This document shows positions 52,658 through 61,345 of a stretch of DNA of 64,000 nucleotides, piece after piece. The notes beneath the pieces are model-generated. The model saw nothing but the letters and a program-made list of their open reading frames with translations, was not told the origin of the DNA and ran no database searches. Location of the stretch: positions 186,001 to 250,000 of the forward strand of contig NZ_JAJGBN010000004.1 in the NCBI RefSeq assembly GCF_020782875.1. Reading direction: 5' to 3'. Positions within the stretch are counted from its first letter, which is position 1; each line of letters begins with the position of its first letter. The position numbers were made by a program, and so were the translations under genes. The stretch is from Allomuricauda sp. M10 (GTDB lineage Bacteria; Bacteroidota; Bacteroidia; Flavobacteriales; Flavobacteriaceae).

Positions 52658-53349
52658 TGAAAAATATCTTACTCATTGGTGGATCCCACGGTATTGGTCT
52701 GGAGATTGCCACTCAATTGTCTGAGAAAAATCACGTTTACGTTGCCAGTAGGACTATCGGTCAATTACCACAGACCAATATTACTCATATTCCTTTTGAT
52801 GTACTTGCGGAAAACCTATCGGAGAAAAATCTTCCTGATCAAATACATGGCTTCGTATATTGTCCTGGTAGCATCAACCTAAAACCATTTAAGACTATGT
52901 CCGAAGAAATTTTTCGCAACGAAATGGAAATCAACTTCTTCGGTTTGGTCAAAACTGTAAAATCCGTTATAGGTAACATGGAAGAAGGTGGTAGTATGGT
53001 GTTTTTCAGTACCGTGGCCGTTTCAACCGGTATGCCATTTCACACCAGTGTTTCATCGGCTAAAGGGGCTATTGAAGGTTTTGCAAGGGCACTGGCAGCT
53101 GAATATGCCCCAAAACTTCGGGTGAACGTTATTGCCCCTTCCTTAGTTGACACACCACTTTCGGAGCGATTACTCAATAATGACAAGAAAAGGGAAATGA
53201 TGGCACAGCGACATCCGCTGAAAAAAGTGGGGTCCGCTTCCGATATTGCGAATGCTGCCATTTTTCTCTTGGATTATGAAAATTCTTGGATCACTGGCCA
53301 AGTAATTGGTGTTGATGGCGGGATTTCTACTTTAAACATTAATTCATGA
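52654..53349 (+). CDS. SDR family oxidoreductase
   Basis: 231 residues. Short SDR with LLIGGSHGIGLEIA, FVYCPGSI in place of NNAG, FFSTVAVSTGMPFHTSVSSAKGA and GQVIGVDGGIS. The usual catalytic YxxxK is not seen at the expected place: the SSAKGA has the lysine but Tyr is replaced by His/Thr-rich sequence, so the enzyme may be altered or non-catalytic. It overlaps its neighbours by 4 bp on each side and is coupled to the photolyase. Substrate unknown. Confidence 0.85.
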   Translation: MMKNILLIGGSHGIGLEIATQLSEKNHVYVASRTIGQLPQTNITHIPFDVLAENLSEKNLPDQIHGFVYCPGSINLKPFKTMSEEIFRNEMEINFFGLVKTVKSVIGNMEEGGSMVFFSTVAVSTGMPFHTSVSSAKGAIEGFARALAAEYAPKLRVNVIAPSLVDTPLSERLLNNDKKREMMAQRHPLKKVGSASDIANAAIFLLDYENSWITGQVIGVDGGISTLNINS

Positions 53350-54659
53350 AGGAAACCATTTCCATTTTTTGGTTCAGAAGAGATTTAAGGTTGGATGACA
53401 ATGTGGGTTTTTATCAAGCCCTAACTTCCGAACATCCGGTTTTGCCGATTTTTATTTTCGACAAGGAAATTTTGGAACAGTTACCCAAAAAAGATGCCAG
53501 GGTCAGTTTTATTCACGAAACGGTTCAAGGATTACATCAAAAATTGACCACCGATCATGACAGTGGATTGGCACAGTTCCATGATTCACCCAAATCCGTG
53601 TTTGAAAAACTGATGCAAACGTTTGATGTAAAAGCTGTCTTTACCAACCATGATTATGAGCCTTATGCACAAGAACGGGACAAGCAAATCAAGAATCTAT
53701 TAGAAAAATCCAACATAGCGTTCAAGACTTTTAAAGATCAGGTCATATTTGAAAAAAATGAAGTGGTGAAGGATGATGGCGACCCTTATGTGGTGTACAC
53801 CCCTTTCATGAAAAAATGGAAGGAAAATTTCATTCCTTCCATTCATTTGGTGAATTATGACACCCTTCCCCTACTTTCAAAAAAGTTGTTCAAAACCAAA
53901 TCATTACCAAAAATTTCGTTGGAAGAAATGGGTTTTGAAACTTCGGAAATTAAAGTTCCCGATTATTTGGTTTCATCGGATCTTATCAAGAAATATGCTG
54001 AAACCAGGGATTATCCTGCCATTGAAAATGGAACTTCCCATTTAGGTCCGCACCTTCGGTTTGGAACGGTTTCCATCAGAAAGATGGTAAAAAAGGCCAT
54101 TGCGGAAAAGAATGAAACTTTTTGGAACGAACTGATCTGGAGAGAATTCTTCATGCAGATTCTTTGGCATTTCCCTGAAACCATACACAAAGCTTTTAAA
54201 CCCAAGTATGACCGTATTCAATGGAGAAACGACGAAGAAGAATTTGAACGATGGAAATCTGGCCAAACTGGTTATGCCCTGGTAGATGCCGGAATGCGGG
54301 AGCTCAACGAAACAGGTTATATGCACAATCGCGTGCGTATGTTGGTGGCAAGTTTTCTTTGCAAGCACCTATTGATCGATTGGCGTTGGGGAGAAGCCTA
54401 TTTTGCCGAAAAACTGTTGGACTATGAAATGGCGAGCAATGTGGGAAATTGGCAATGGGCGGCAGGCAGCGGTGTGGACGCAGCACCCTATTTCAGGATC
54501 TTTAACCCCATGACGCAAGTGGAGAAATTTGATAAGCAACTTGACTATATCAATCAATGGGTTCCAGAACTTCAGGAACTTACCTACCCTTCCCACATGG
54601 TAGACCATAAAATGGCCCGTGAACGCTGTTTAAAAGTGTACAAAGAGGCTGTGGGTTAA
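53346..54659 (+). CDS. deoxyribodipyrimidine photolyase / cryptochrome
   Basis: 437 residues. N-terminal photolyase-related domain (ISIFWFRRDLRLDDNVGFYQAL; FTNHDYEPYAQERD) and a FAD-binding domain with ELIWREFFMQILWHFPE, VDAGMRELNETGYMHNRVRMLVASF, GEAYFAEKLLDYEMASNVGNWQW and FRIFNPMTQ. The length and motifs fit a class I CPD photolyase, repairing UV-induced pyrimidine dimers with blue light. It is the third gene behind the operator at 52102. 54660-54756 holds only ordinary intergenic sequence. Confidence 0.92.
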   Translation: MKETISIFWFRRDLRLDDNVGFYQALTSEHPVLPIFIFDKEILEQLPKKDARVSFIHETVQGLHQKLTTDHDSGLAQFHDSPKSVFEKLMQTFDVKAVFTNHDYEPYAQERDKQIKNLLEKSNIAFKTFKDQVIFEKNEVVKDDGDPYVVYTPFMKKWKENFIPSIHLVNYDTLPLLSKKLFKTKSLPKISLEEMGFETSEIKVPDYLVSSDLIKKYAETRDYPAIENGTSHLGPHLRFGTVSIRKMVKKAIAEKNETFWNELIWREFFMQILWHFPETIHKAFKPKYDRIQWRNDEEEFERWKSGQTGYALVDAGMRELNETGYMHNRVRMLVASFLCKHLLIDWRWGEAYFAEKLLDYEMASNVGNWQWAAGSGVDAAPYFRIFNPMTQVEKFDKQLDYINQWVPELQELTYPSHMVDHKMARERCLKVYKEAVG

Positions 54660-54756
54660 AGCTTTTTCAGTAATTTTAGTTCCAGCAGTGGCCCCACGGA
54701 TTTTTCTTCCAGAATATGGGGTCCTGCATATTTCTAACTAACTGTAAACCTTTAAA

Positions 54757-56184
54757 ATGAAAAAAACCACAACCCTATTGCTTTTGGGATTGCTTTCGCT
54801 CAACTTGGCGGCCCAAAAGATGACCAAGGACAAAAATGAGGTCGTTGCCTCTGTTGAAAAACACAAAGAAAACCTGATTCAAATTAGCGACTCCATTTGG
54901 GCGTTGGCCGAAACAGCGTTCGAAGAATCCATTTCCGCAGAATTATTGGCCGATTATGCCGAAAAAAATGGAATGACCGTTACCCGCGGAGTGGCCAATA
55001 TACCCACTGCATTCATTGCTACTTATGGTTCTGGGCAACCTGTGATCAGTGTTTTGGGAGAGTTTGATGCCCTTCCAGGTCTTTCGCAAAATTCTGTTCC
55101 CAACAAGGATCCACGCATTCCTGGTGCGCCGGGTCACGGTTGCGGACATAACATGTTTGGTGCCGCCAGTCTAGGTGCCGCCATTGCCATTAAAGAACAG
55201 ATTGAAGCCGGAAAAATCAAAGGGACCGTTAAATTCTTCGGAACACCTGCAGAAGAGAAATTCTTCGGGAAAGTCTGGATGGTAGAAGCAGGTCTTTGGG
55301 ATGATGTTGATGTGAACGTTAGCTGGCACCCATCAGCACAAATTGAAGCCGATGTACAAAGCGGACTTTCCTTGGTTGACTTTATTGTGGAATTCTACGG
55401 ACAGGCTGCCCATGCCTCTGCAGATCCTTGGAACGGACGCAGTGCCGCCGATGCCTTAGAACTTTACACTACCGGTATCAACTATTATAGGGAGCACATT
55501 ATGCCCACATCAAGAATTCATTATCACATTCAGGATGGTGGACAGGTGGTTAACGTGGTACCGGATTATGCCCGTTTGTGGGTGAGGGTCCGCGATCCCA
55601 AACGAAAAGTGATGCTTCCCACCTACGAAAGGGTGAAGGCCATGGCCGAAGGTGCCGCCATTATGGCCAATGTGGATTACAAGATTTCCTTGGTATCCGG
55701 TATTTATGAAACCTTGGTGAACCGTGCAGGAGGCGAGATCATGCAAAACAATTTGGAACTTTTGGGTCCCATTACCTATACTGAAGAAGAAACGGAATAC
55801 GGAAAGGCCATTCAACGTGCCACTGGTAAACCTGAAGTAGGCATGGACGGCGCAGTACACGAATTCAAGGAAACAGAAGATCTTCCCGGTGGTGGTTCTA
55901 CCGATGTGGGGGATGTAAGTTGGAACGTGCCCAACATCAATTTGGGTGTAACCGTTGCACCGAAGGACACTCCGTGGCACTCTTGGGCCGTAGTGGCCTG
56001 TGGTGGAATGAGCATTGGTCACAAAGGGATGGTACACGCTGCAAAGGCCATGGGATTGACCATGTTCGACCTATTCAAAGATCCTAAATTAGTGACCAAG
56101 GTGAAAGAAGAATACAAAACCAGAAAAGGGGATGAAAAATATAAGGCCATGATCGATGGTCCTCCTCCAATCCCTGGTAAATAA
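54757..56184 (+). CDS. secreted M20-family amidohydrolase
   Basis: 475 residues with signal peptide MKKTTTLLLLGLLSLNLAAQ. M20D-type motifs: GHGCGHNMFGAASLGAA, GTPAEEKFFGK, SWHPSAQIEADVQSG, and GQAAHASADPWNGRSAADALE with the dimerisation histidine; C-terminal STDVGDVSW and HSWAVVACGG complete the metal site. It resembles AbgB-like p-aminobenzoyl-glutamate or amidohydrolase enzymes; the substrate is unknown, and export makes folate catabolite recycling only one option. Confidence 0.88.
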   Translation: MKKTTTLLLLGLLSLNLAAQKMTKDKNEVVASVEKHKENLIQISDSIWALAETAFEESISAELLADYAEKNGMTVTRGVANIPTAFIATYGSGQPVISVLGEFDALPGLSQNSVPNKDPRIPGAPGHGCGHNMFGAASLGAAIAIKEQIEAGKIKGTVKFFGTPAEEKFFGKVWMVEAGLWDDVDVNVSWHPSAQIEADVQSGLSLVDFIVEFYGQAAHASADPWNGRSAADALELYTTGINYYREHIMPTSRIHYHIQDGGQVVNVVPDYARLWVRVRDPKRKVMLPTYERVKAMAEGAAIMANVDYKISLVSGIYETLVNRAGGEIMQNNLELLGPITYTEEETEYGKAIQRATGKPEVGMDGAVHEFKETEDLPGGGSTDVGDVSWNVPNINLGVTVAPKDTPWHSWAVVACGGMSIGHKGMVHAAKAMGLTMFDLFKDPKLVTKVKEEYKTRKGDEKYKAMIDGPPPIPGK

Positions 56185-56200
56185 TTTAAAAATTGAGATA

Positions 56201-56220
56201 AGCCTGCTACATAGCAGGCT
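56201..56220 (+). terminator. Rho-independent terminator of the M20 gene
   Basis: Perfect palindrome AGCCTGCTA-CA-TAGCAGGCT followed by TTTTTC on the plus strand, 16 bp after the stop. Confidence 0.88.
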
Positions 56221-56273
56221 TTTTCAATTATAGCCATACCTTTGATGTACAATATTTCAAATTTTTGATTCCC

Positions 56274-57275
56274 ATGAACAACCCCATTATAAAAATCTTT
56301 CCATTGAGTATGCCTTGGCAAACCCAAGATCCATTTTTGTTTTCTGTGTATCACCATGATCAGTACCCAAAGGGTAACGGAGAAATGGGACCAGCACCAG
56401 AACTGCTAAAGGGAAGAAACTTAGGTAACGATTTCAATCCGCAGGAAAAATGGCGCATGTACCACGGGCAGACCATTCCTGGATTTCCGTATCATCCGCA
56501 CAGAGGTTTTGAAACGGTAACCATTGTGAACAAGGGTTTTTGTGATCATTCCGATTCGCTTGGTGCCGCAGGTCGGTTCGGTGAAGGAGATGTGCAATGG
56601 ATGACGGCAGGAAGAGGAGTGCAACATTCTGAAATGTTTCCGCTGTTGAACGATGGCCAAGAAAATCCCTTGGAACTCTTCCAGATTTGGCTCAACCTAC
56701 CAAAGGCCAGCAAGTTTGTGGAACCCCACTTTAAAATGTTGTGGAATGAAGAGATTCCGATGGTCATCGAAGAAAACGCCCAGATCAAGGTGGTGGCAGG
56801 AAATTATAAATTGACTAAATCCATTAATCCTGCCCCTGATTCTTGGGCCGCGGACCCTGAAAATGAGGTAGCCATTTGGAACATTCATGTAGATGCAAAT
56901 TCGGATTATGTTTTACCTGCGGCAAGTTCATCGGTGAACCGGACACTTTATTTGTATGATGGCGAAACCATCCAAATGACCGGGCAAACCATAACCAACA
57001 ATCATGGTATTGCTTTGGATTCCATGCAGGAAGTCAACATCAAAACTGGAAATAAAACAGCCCATTTTATTCTGCTACAAGGAAAGCCTATGAATGAACC
57101 GGTTGCCAAGTATGGTCCATTTGTGATGAATACCGAATTGGAAATCCAACAAGCCATGGAAGAATACCGACTCACCCAATTTGGTGGGTGGCCTTGGCCC
57201 TATCCAGACCATGTGCATGACAAGGATAAGGGTCGCTTTGCCCTTTATCCAGATGGCACTTTGGTGGAAAAATAA
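56274..57275 (+). CDS. pirin family protein
   Basis: 333 residues from ATG 56274 (the TTG at 56265 is weaker). Bicupin with the pirin metal site: PHRGFETVTIV (His, His) and GRGVQHSEM (His, Glu). Members include quercetinases and iron-dependent redox regulators. It lies 15 bp ahead of the alpha/beta hydrolase gene and after the M20 terminator. Confidence 0.92.
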   Translation: MNNPIIKIFPLSMPWQTQDPFLFSVYHHDQYPKGNGEMGPAPELLKGRNLGNDFNPQEKWRMYHGQTIPGFPYHPHRGFETVTIVNKGFCDHSDSLGAAGRFGEGDVQWMTAGRGVQHSEMFPLLNDGQENPLELFQIWLNLPKASKFVEPHFKMLWNEEIPMVIEENAQIKVVAGNYKLTKSINPAPDSWAADPENEVAIWNIHVDANSDYVLPAASSSVNRTLYLYDGETIQMTGQTITNNHGIALDSMQEVNIKTGNKTAHFILLQGKPMNEPVAKYGPFVMNTELEIQQAMEEYRLTQFGGWPWPYPDHVHDKDKGRFALYPDGTLVEK

Positions 57276-57290
57276 CGTAACAAGCTCATC

Positions 57291-58229
57291 ATGAAGAACA
57301 GGATTTGTATTCTTTTGCTTTTCATTCTTGCTGGTTTTTACCTTGGATACTCCCAGTCTAAGGAACAAGCCATAACCTTGAAAACTGCTTCCGGAATTAT
57401 TGAAGGCAGCATGCTTATTCCATCCACCCCTGAAAACCCACCAGTGGTACTTATCATAGCTGGGTCTGGTCCAACAGATCGGGATGGCAACAATCCTTTC
57501 ATGAAGAACAATTCCTTGAAAATGCTGGCCGAAGGTTTGGCAGAAAAGGGAATCGCATCCCTTCGATATGATAAAAGAGGTATTGGGGAAAGTAAGTCGG
57601 CAGGGCTAGAAGAAAGCAAACTTCGATTTGAACATTATGTGGATGATGCCAAGGCTTGGGTGGAACTCCTTGCTGGAGACCCCAAATTTTCTAAAATTGT
57701 GGTATTGGGCCATAGTGAAGGATCCTTGATCGGGATGATAGCCTCACAAAACAAAAATGTAGCACAGTATATTTCTGTTGCAGGAGTTTCAGATCCTGCA
57801 GCCAAAATCTTAAAGGAACAACTTAAAGCACAACCTGCGTTTGTCTCGGAACTCTCCAATCCTATTTTGGATCAATTGGAAATGGGCAAACAGGTAGATT
57901 CCGTTCCACCAATGTTATACTCCCTTTTCCGGCCGAGTGTACAACCCTACATGATTTCCTGGTTTCAATACGACCCTAAATCGGAATTGGCCAAGCTGAA
58001 AATTCCTATTCTAATTGTTCAAGGCACCACGGATATTCAGGTTGATGTTAGTAATGCAACCGAGTTGTCAGAGGCTAACCCAAAAGCCAAATTGGAGCTT
58101 ATTGAAGGCATGAACCATATTTTAAAACCAGCACCTGCAGACCGAAATGCCAACATAGCTACCTATAGCATGGCCGAACTTCCCTTAATTGATGGGCTTT
58201 TGGAACGTATTACCTCCTTCATCAAATAA
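57291..58229 (+). CDS. secreted alpha/beta hydrolase
   Basis: 312 residues with a signal peptide (MKNRICILLLFILAGFYLGYSQ). Nucleophile GHSEGSLIG (Ser near residue 147), oxyanion IAGSGPTDRDG, acid GTTDIQVD and histidine EGMNHIL. This is the S9/DUF3887-like alpha/beta hydrolase group often annotated in Bacteroidetes; substrate unknown. Probably cotranscribed with the pirin gene. Its stop is 101 bp before the ArsR start, and the promoter of that operon lies between. Confidence 0.88.
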   Translation: MKNRICILLLFILAGFYLGYSQSKEQAITLKTASGIIEGSMLIPSTPENPPVVLIIAGSGPTDRDGNNPFMKNNSLKMLAEGLAEKGIASLRYDKRGIGESKSAGLEESKLRFEHYVDDAKAWVELLAGDPKFSKIVVLGHSEGSLIGMIASQNKNVAQYISVAGVSDPAAKILKEQLKAQPAFVSELSNPILDQLEMGKQVDSVPPMLYSLFRPSVQPYMISWFQYDPKSELAKLKIPILIVQGTTDIQVDVSNATELSEANPKAKLELIEGMNHILKPAPADRNANIATYSMAELPLIDGLLERITSFIK

Positions 58230-58267
58230 ATAGCTATTCATTTTCAGCACTATTTTTTCAAATAAAA

Positions 58268-58317
58268 TTGCGTAGTCAAATAACTACATATATATTTGTA
58301 GCCATATAGCTTCATAT
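58268..58317 (+). promoter_or_regulatory. ArsR-operon promoter with repeated operator
   Basis: TTG at 58268-58270, 20 bp, then TATATTTG at 58291-58298: a textbook flavobacterial promoter. Two 20-bp direct repeats with five mismatches begin at 58272 (GTAGTCAAATAACTACATAT) and 58298 (GTAGCCATATAGCTTCATAT), 26 bp apart. The first has a GTAGT/ACTAC dyad. They occupy the spacer and the start region, where an ArsR dimer would block polymerase. Confidence 0.75.
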
Positions 58318-58330
58318 TTTAAATTCCTTC

Positions 58331-58672
58331 ATGATGAAAATAAGAAGAGATCCTTTCCAAGCCATTGCCGACCCTACCCGTAGGGCCATTCTGGTTCTTT
58401 TGGCCTCACAGACCATGACCGCAGGTGCTATTGCTTCCAATTTTGATGTGGCAAGGCCCACCATATCCAAACACCTCCAAATTTTGGGTGAATGTGATTT
58501 GGTCGCATCCACGCAACAGGGCCGTGAAATGATCTATGAACTTAAGGTCGACAAAATGAAAGAAATTGACCTTTGGTTAGAACAGTTCAAGAAAATTTGG
58601 GAAGATCGCTTCAATAACCTTGATGCCTATTTGGCCAAAATCCAAAACGAAAAGAAAAATGGAAAACACTAA
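58331..58672 (+). CDS. ArsR-family winged-helix repressor
   Basis: 113 residues. Typical FQAIADPTRRAILVLLASQ, ASNFDVARPTISKHLQILGECDLV recognition helix and a beta wing (ASTQQGREMIYELKV). No metal-binding cysteine pair, so it belongs to the non-metal SdpR-like group that accompanies SRPBCC (AHSA1) genes. Expected to repress its own operon from the operator repeats just upstream. Its end overlaps the first SRPBCC gene by 14 bp. Confidence 0.92.
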   Translation: MMKIRRDPFQAIADPTRRAILVLLASQTMTAGAIASNFDVARPTISKHLQILGECDLVASTQQGREMIYELKVDKMKEIDLWLEQFKKIWEDRFNNLDAYLAKIQNEKKNGKH

Positions 58673-59111
58673 AAACCGATCTATAAGTATTTCAAGATTG
58701 CTCCAAGCTCCAGTAGAATTGGTCTGGGAAGTTTGGACCACCCCTGAACATATTGCGCATTGGTGGGGACCCAATGGCTTTACCAATACCATCCAAACCA
58801 TGGATGTGCAAGAAGGTGGCGAATGGAAGCTGACCATGCACGGTCCCGATGGTACCAATTATCCCAACAGAAGTGTATACAAAGAAGTGGTTCCCTTCAA
58901 AAAAATTGTGTTCGAACATTTCAATCCACATTTTTTTACAACAGTTGAATTTGAAGCAATTGGACAAACCACTAAGATGGAATGGAGCATGTTATTTGAT
59001 TCAGAAGAAATGCTTCAAACGGTTATCAAAGCCCATAAAGCAGACAAAGGCATGAAAGAAAATGTTGATAAACTTGAAACTTATCTATCCAACCTAAAAT
59101 CCAATCCATGA
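58659..59111 (+). CDS. SRPBCC (AHSA1-like) protein 1
   Basis: 150 residues from ATG 58659 (MENTKNRSISISRLL); the longer frame from 58620 lies inside ArsR and gives a poor start. AHSA1/START fold: VWEVWTTPEHIAHWWGPNGF, GEWKLTMHGPDGTNYPN, FEAIGQTTKMEWSMLF. The PEHIAHWWGP motif is typical of ArsR-linked members. It overlaps ArsR by 14 bp and the next gene by 4 bp. Ligand unknown. Confidence 0.9.
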   Translation: MENTKNRSISISRLLQAPVELVWEVWTTPEHIAHWWGPNGFTNTIQTMDVQEGGEWKLTMHGPDGTNYPNRSVYKEVVPFKKIVFEHFNPHFFTTVEFEAIGQTTKMEWSMLFDSEEMLQTVIKAHKADKGMKENVDKLETYLSNLKSNP

Positions 59112-59602
59112 AAACAAGCCTTTTATTTGAATTCACTGCTGACAAGGTGAACAACAAAATTTTGATCAAACGAGAATTTAATGCCGATCAAGATACGGTT
59201 TGGGATGCCTTCACAAAACCCGAAATATTGGATATATGGTGGGCTCCAAAACCATTTATCTCCAAGACCAAGTCCATGGACTTTAAAGAAGGTGGTAGAA
59301 GGCTCTATACCATGTGTGGCCCCAACGGGGAGGAATATTGGGACCTTGCGGATTATGTTTCCATATCACCCAAAACCAATTTTCAATATGTGGATGGATT
59401 TTGTGACAGCGAAGGAAACATCAATACAGAATTCCCCCAATCCAATTGGAATGTTGATTTCCTAGATCAAGGCAGCACCACCCTCGTGGACATTACCATA
59501 TCCTACGAAACATTGACAGATCTGGAAAAAATTATAGAACTTGGCTTTAAGGAAGGATTTACCCTCGCCCTGAACAACTTGGACGAAATTTTTAAAAAAT
59601 AA
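59108..59602 (+). CDS. SRPBCC (AHSA1-like) protein 2
   Basis: 164 residues. VWDAFTKPEILDIWWAPKPF and GGRRLYTMCGPNGEEYWDLADY correspond to the same motifs as in protein 1, with a longer tail (DLEKIIELGFKEGFTLALNNLDEIF). Starts within the preceding gene's stop (4-bp overlap), so translation is coupled. A diverged paralogue of its neighbours. Confidence 0.9.
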   Translation: MKTSLLFEFTADKVNNKILIKREFNADQDTVWDAFTKPEILDIWWAPKPFISKTKSMDFKEGGRRLYTMCGPNGEEYWDLADYVSISPKTNFQYVDGFCDSEGNINTEFPQSNWNVDFLDQGSTTLVDITISYETLTDLEKIIELGFKEGFTLALNNLDEIFKK

Positions 59603-59611
59603 CACAGCACC

Positions 59612-60022
59612 ATGCAATCCATCACTATTGAAACCCTTGTTGCAGCCCCAACCGATAAAGCTTGGGATTACTACACGCTACCTGAACATATTACCCAATG
59701 GAACTTTGCCGATCCCTCATGGCATTGCCCTTCTGCGGAAAACGACCTTCGGGTTGGTGGCAAATATAAAGCTCGCATGGAAGCCAAAGATGGCAGTTTC
59801 GGATTTGATTTTGAAACCACCTACACCGAAGTAGATAAACATAAAAAAATTGTTTACGTAATCGGAGATGGTAGAAAAGTAGAAGTACTTTTTCAACCCA
59901 AAGGTGACTCAACCAATGTGAAAATCATCTTCGATGCCGAAAACCAAAATTCCTTGGAACTACAGAAAAATGGCTGGCAGGCCATTTTGGACAATTATGC
60001 CAAATACACGGGATCCAATTAG
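59612..60022 (+). CDS. SRPBCC (AHSA1-like) protein 3
   Basis: 136 residues. AWDYYTLPEHITQWNFADPSWHCPSAENDLRVGGKY replaces the WWGP motif with NFADPSWH, another known AHSA1 subgroup; ends with the usual amphipathic helix (LQKNGWQAILDNYAKY). Follows protein 2 by 9 bp and is the last gene of the ArsR operon; it converges with murA with no gap. Confidence 0.9.
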   Translation: MQSITIETLVAAPTDKAWDYYTLPEHITQWNFADPSWHCPSAENDLRVGGKYKARMEAKDGSFGFDFETTYTEVDKHKKIVYVIGDGRKVEVLFQPKGDSTNVKIIFDAENQNSLELQKNGWQAILDNYAKYTGSN

Positions 60023-61330
60023 TTATACCCGAACGATGTTGGCCCCAATGGCCCTCAAACGCTCATCTATATTTTCATAACCACGGTCAATCTGTTCAAT
60101 GTTGTGGATGGTTGAAGTACCTTTTGCCGATAGTGCTGCAATCAACAAGCTCACCCCTGCCCTGATATCCGGTGATACCATTGTGGTGGCCTTTAAGGTT
60201 GACTTAAAGTCATGTCCGATAACAGTAGCTCGGTGCGGATCACATAAAATGATCTTTGCCCCCATATCAATGAGCTTATCTATGAAGAACAAGCGGCTTT
60301 CGAACATCTTTTGGTGAATGAGCACTTCGCCTTTCGCTTGGGTGGCTACAACAAGGATGATACTCAAAAGATCTGGTGTCAATCCTGGCCACGGCGCATC
60401 AGCAATGGTCAAAATAGAACCATCAATAAAATTTTGGATTTCGTACCCTTTATCGTGTTTGGGGATAAAGATGTCGTCGTCCTTCTTTTCAATGGTAATC
60501 CCCAATTTTCTGAACACGGTTGGGATTTGTCCCAAATCGTTCCAGCTTACATTTTTGATGGTCAGCTCACTTTGGGTCATGGCTGCAAGTCCGATCCAAG
60601 AACCGATTTCGATCATATCGGGCAGCATGGTATGCTCGGTGCCTCCCAATTTGTCCACGCCTTCAATCGTCAACAAGTTAGAACCGATACCGGTGATCTT
60701 GGCACCCATTCGATTCAACATTTTACACAATTGCTGAAGATAGGGTTCACAGGCTGCATTGTAGATGGTGGTGGTGCCTTCGGCCAATACGGCGGCCATG
60801 ACAATATTGGCTGTTCCGGTTACCGAAGCTTCATCCAAAAGCATGTAAGTACCCTTTAGCTTTTTGGCTTCCACTCCATAAAAATGCTCCTCTTTGTTAT
60901 ATCGGAATTTGGCGCCCAGTTTTATAAAGCCTTCAAAATGGGTATCCAAACGTCTACGTCCAATCTTATCGCCACCAGGTTTGGGAATGTATCCTTTTCC
61001 AAATCTGGTCAAAAGTGGTCCCACCAACATAATGGATCCTCGAAGGGCCCTTCCATCTTCCTTGAACTGTGATGATTGCAAATACTCCAGATTCACATCA
61101 TCGGCCATAAAGGTATAGGAACCTTTGCCTTTCTTTTGGATCTTAACACCAAGATCTTCCAAAAGGGCGATCAGTTTATTGACGTCTACGATGTCCGGGA
61201 TGTTGTTGATGGTAATTTTTTCTTCGGAAAGCAATACGGCGCAAAGTATTTGAAGTGCTTCGTTCTTTGCTCCTTGTGGGGTTATTTCACCGTGTAATTG
61301 ATGACCACCCTCTATTCGAAATGTACCCAT
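60023..61330 (-). CDS. murA: UDP-N-acetylglucosamine 1-carboxyvinyltransferase
   Basis: 435 residues, EPSP-synthase fold: GAKNEALQILCAVLL at the start, YIPKPGGDKIGRRRLDTH, NIVMAAVLAEG, and the C-terminal RAGVSLLIAALSAKG. It adds enolpyruvate to UDP-GlcNAc, the first committed step of peptidoglycan synthesis. The loop that carries Cys115 in E. coli (GGCTIGARP) reads GGDKIGRRR here, so the residue is Asp121. That Cys-to-Asp exchange is known to make MurA insensitive to fosfomycin. It lies 15 bp downstream of the DUF4290 gene, probably one unit. Confidence 0.95.
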   Translation of the reverse strand: MGTFRIEGGHQLHGEITPQGAKNEALQILCAVLLSEEKITINNIPDIVDVNKLIALLEDLGVKIQKKGKGSYTFMADDVNLEYLQSSQFKEDGRALRGSIMLVGPLLTRFGKGYIPKPGGDKIGRRRLDTHFEGFIKLGAKFRYNKEEHFYGVEAKKLKGTYMLLDEASVTGTANIVMAAVLAEGTTTIYNAACEPYLQQLCKMLNRMGAKITGIGSNLLTIEGVDKLGGTEHTMLPDMIEIGSWIGLAAMTQSELTIKNVSWNDLGQIPTVFRKLGITIEKKDDDIFIPKHDKGYEIQNFIDGSILTIADAPWPGLTPDLLSIILVVATQAKGEVLIHQKMFESRLFFIDKLIDMGAKIILCDPHRATVIGHDFKSTLKATTMVSPDIRAGVSLLIAALSAKGTSTIHNIEQIDRGYENIDERLRAIGANIVRV

Positions 61331-61345
61331 GTATTCCTTTGGCGT

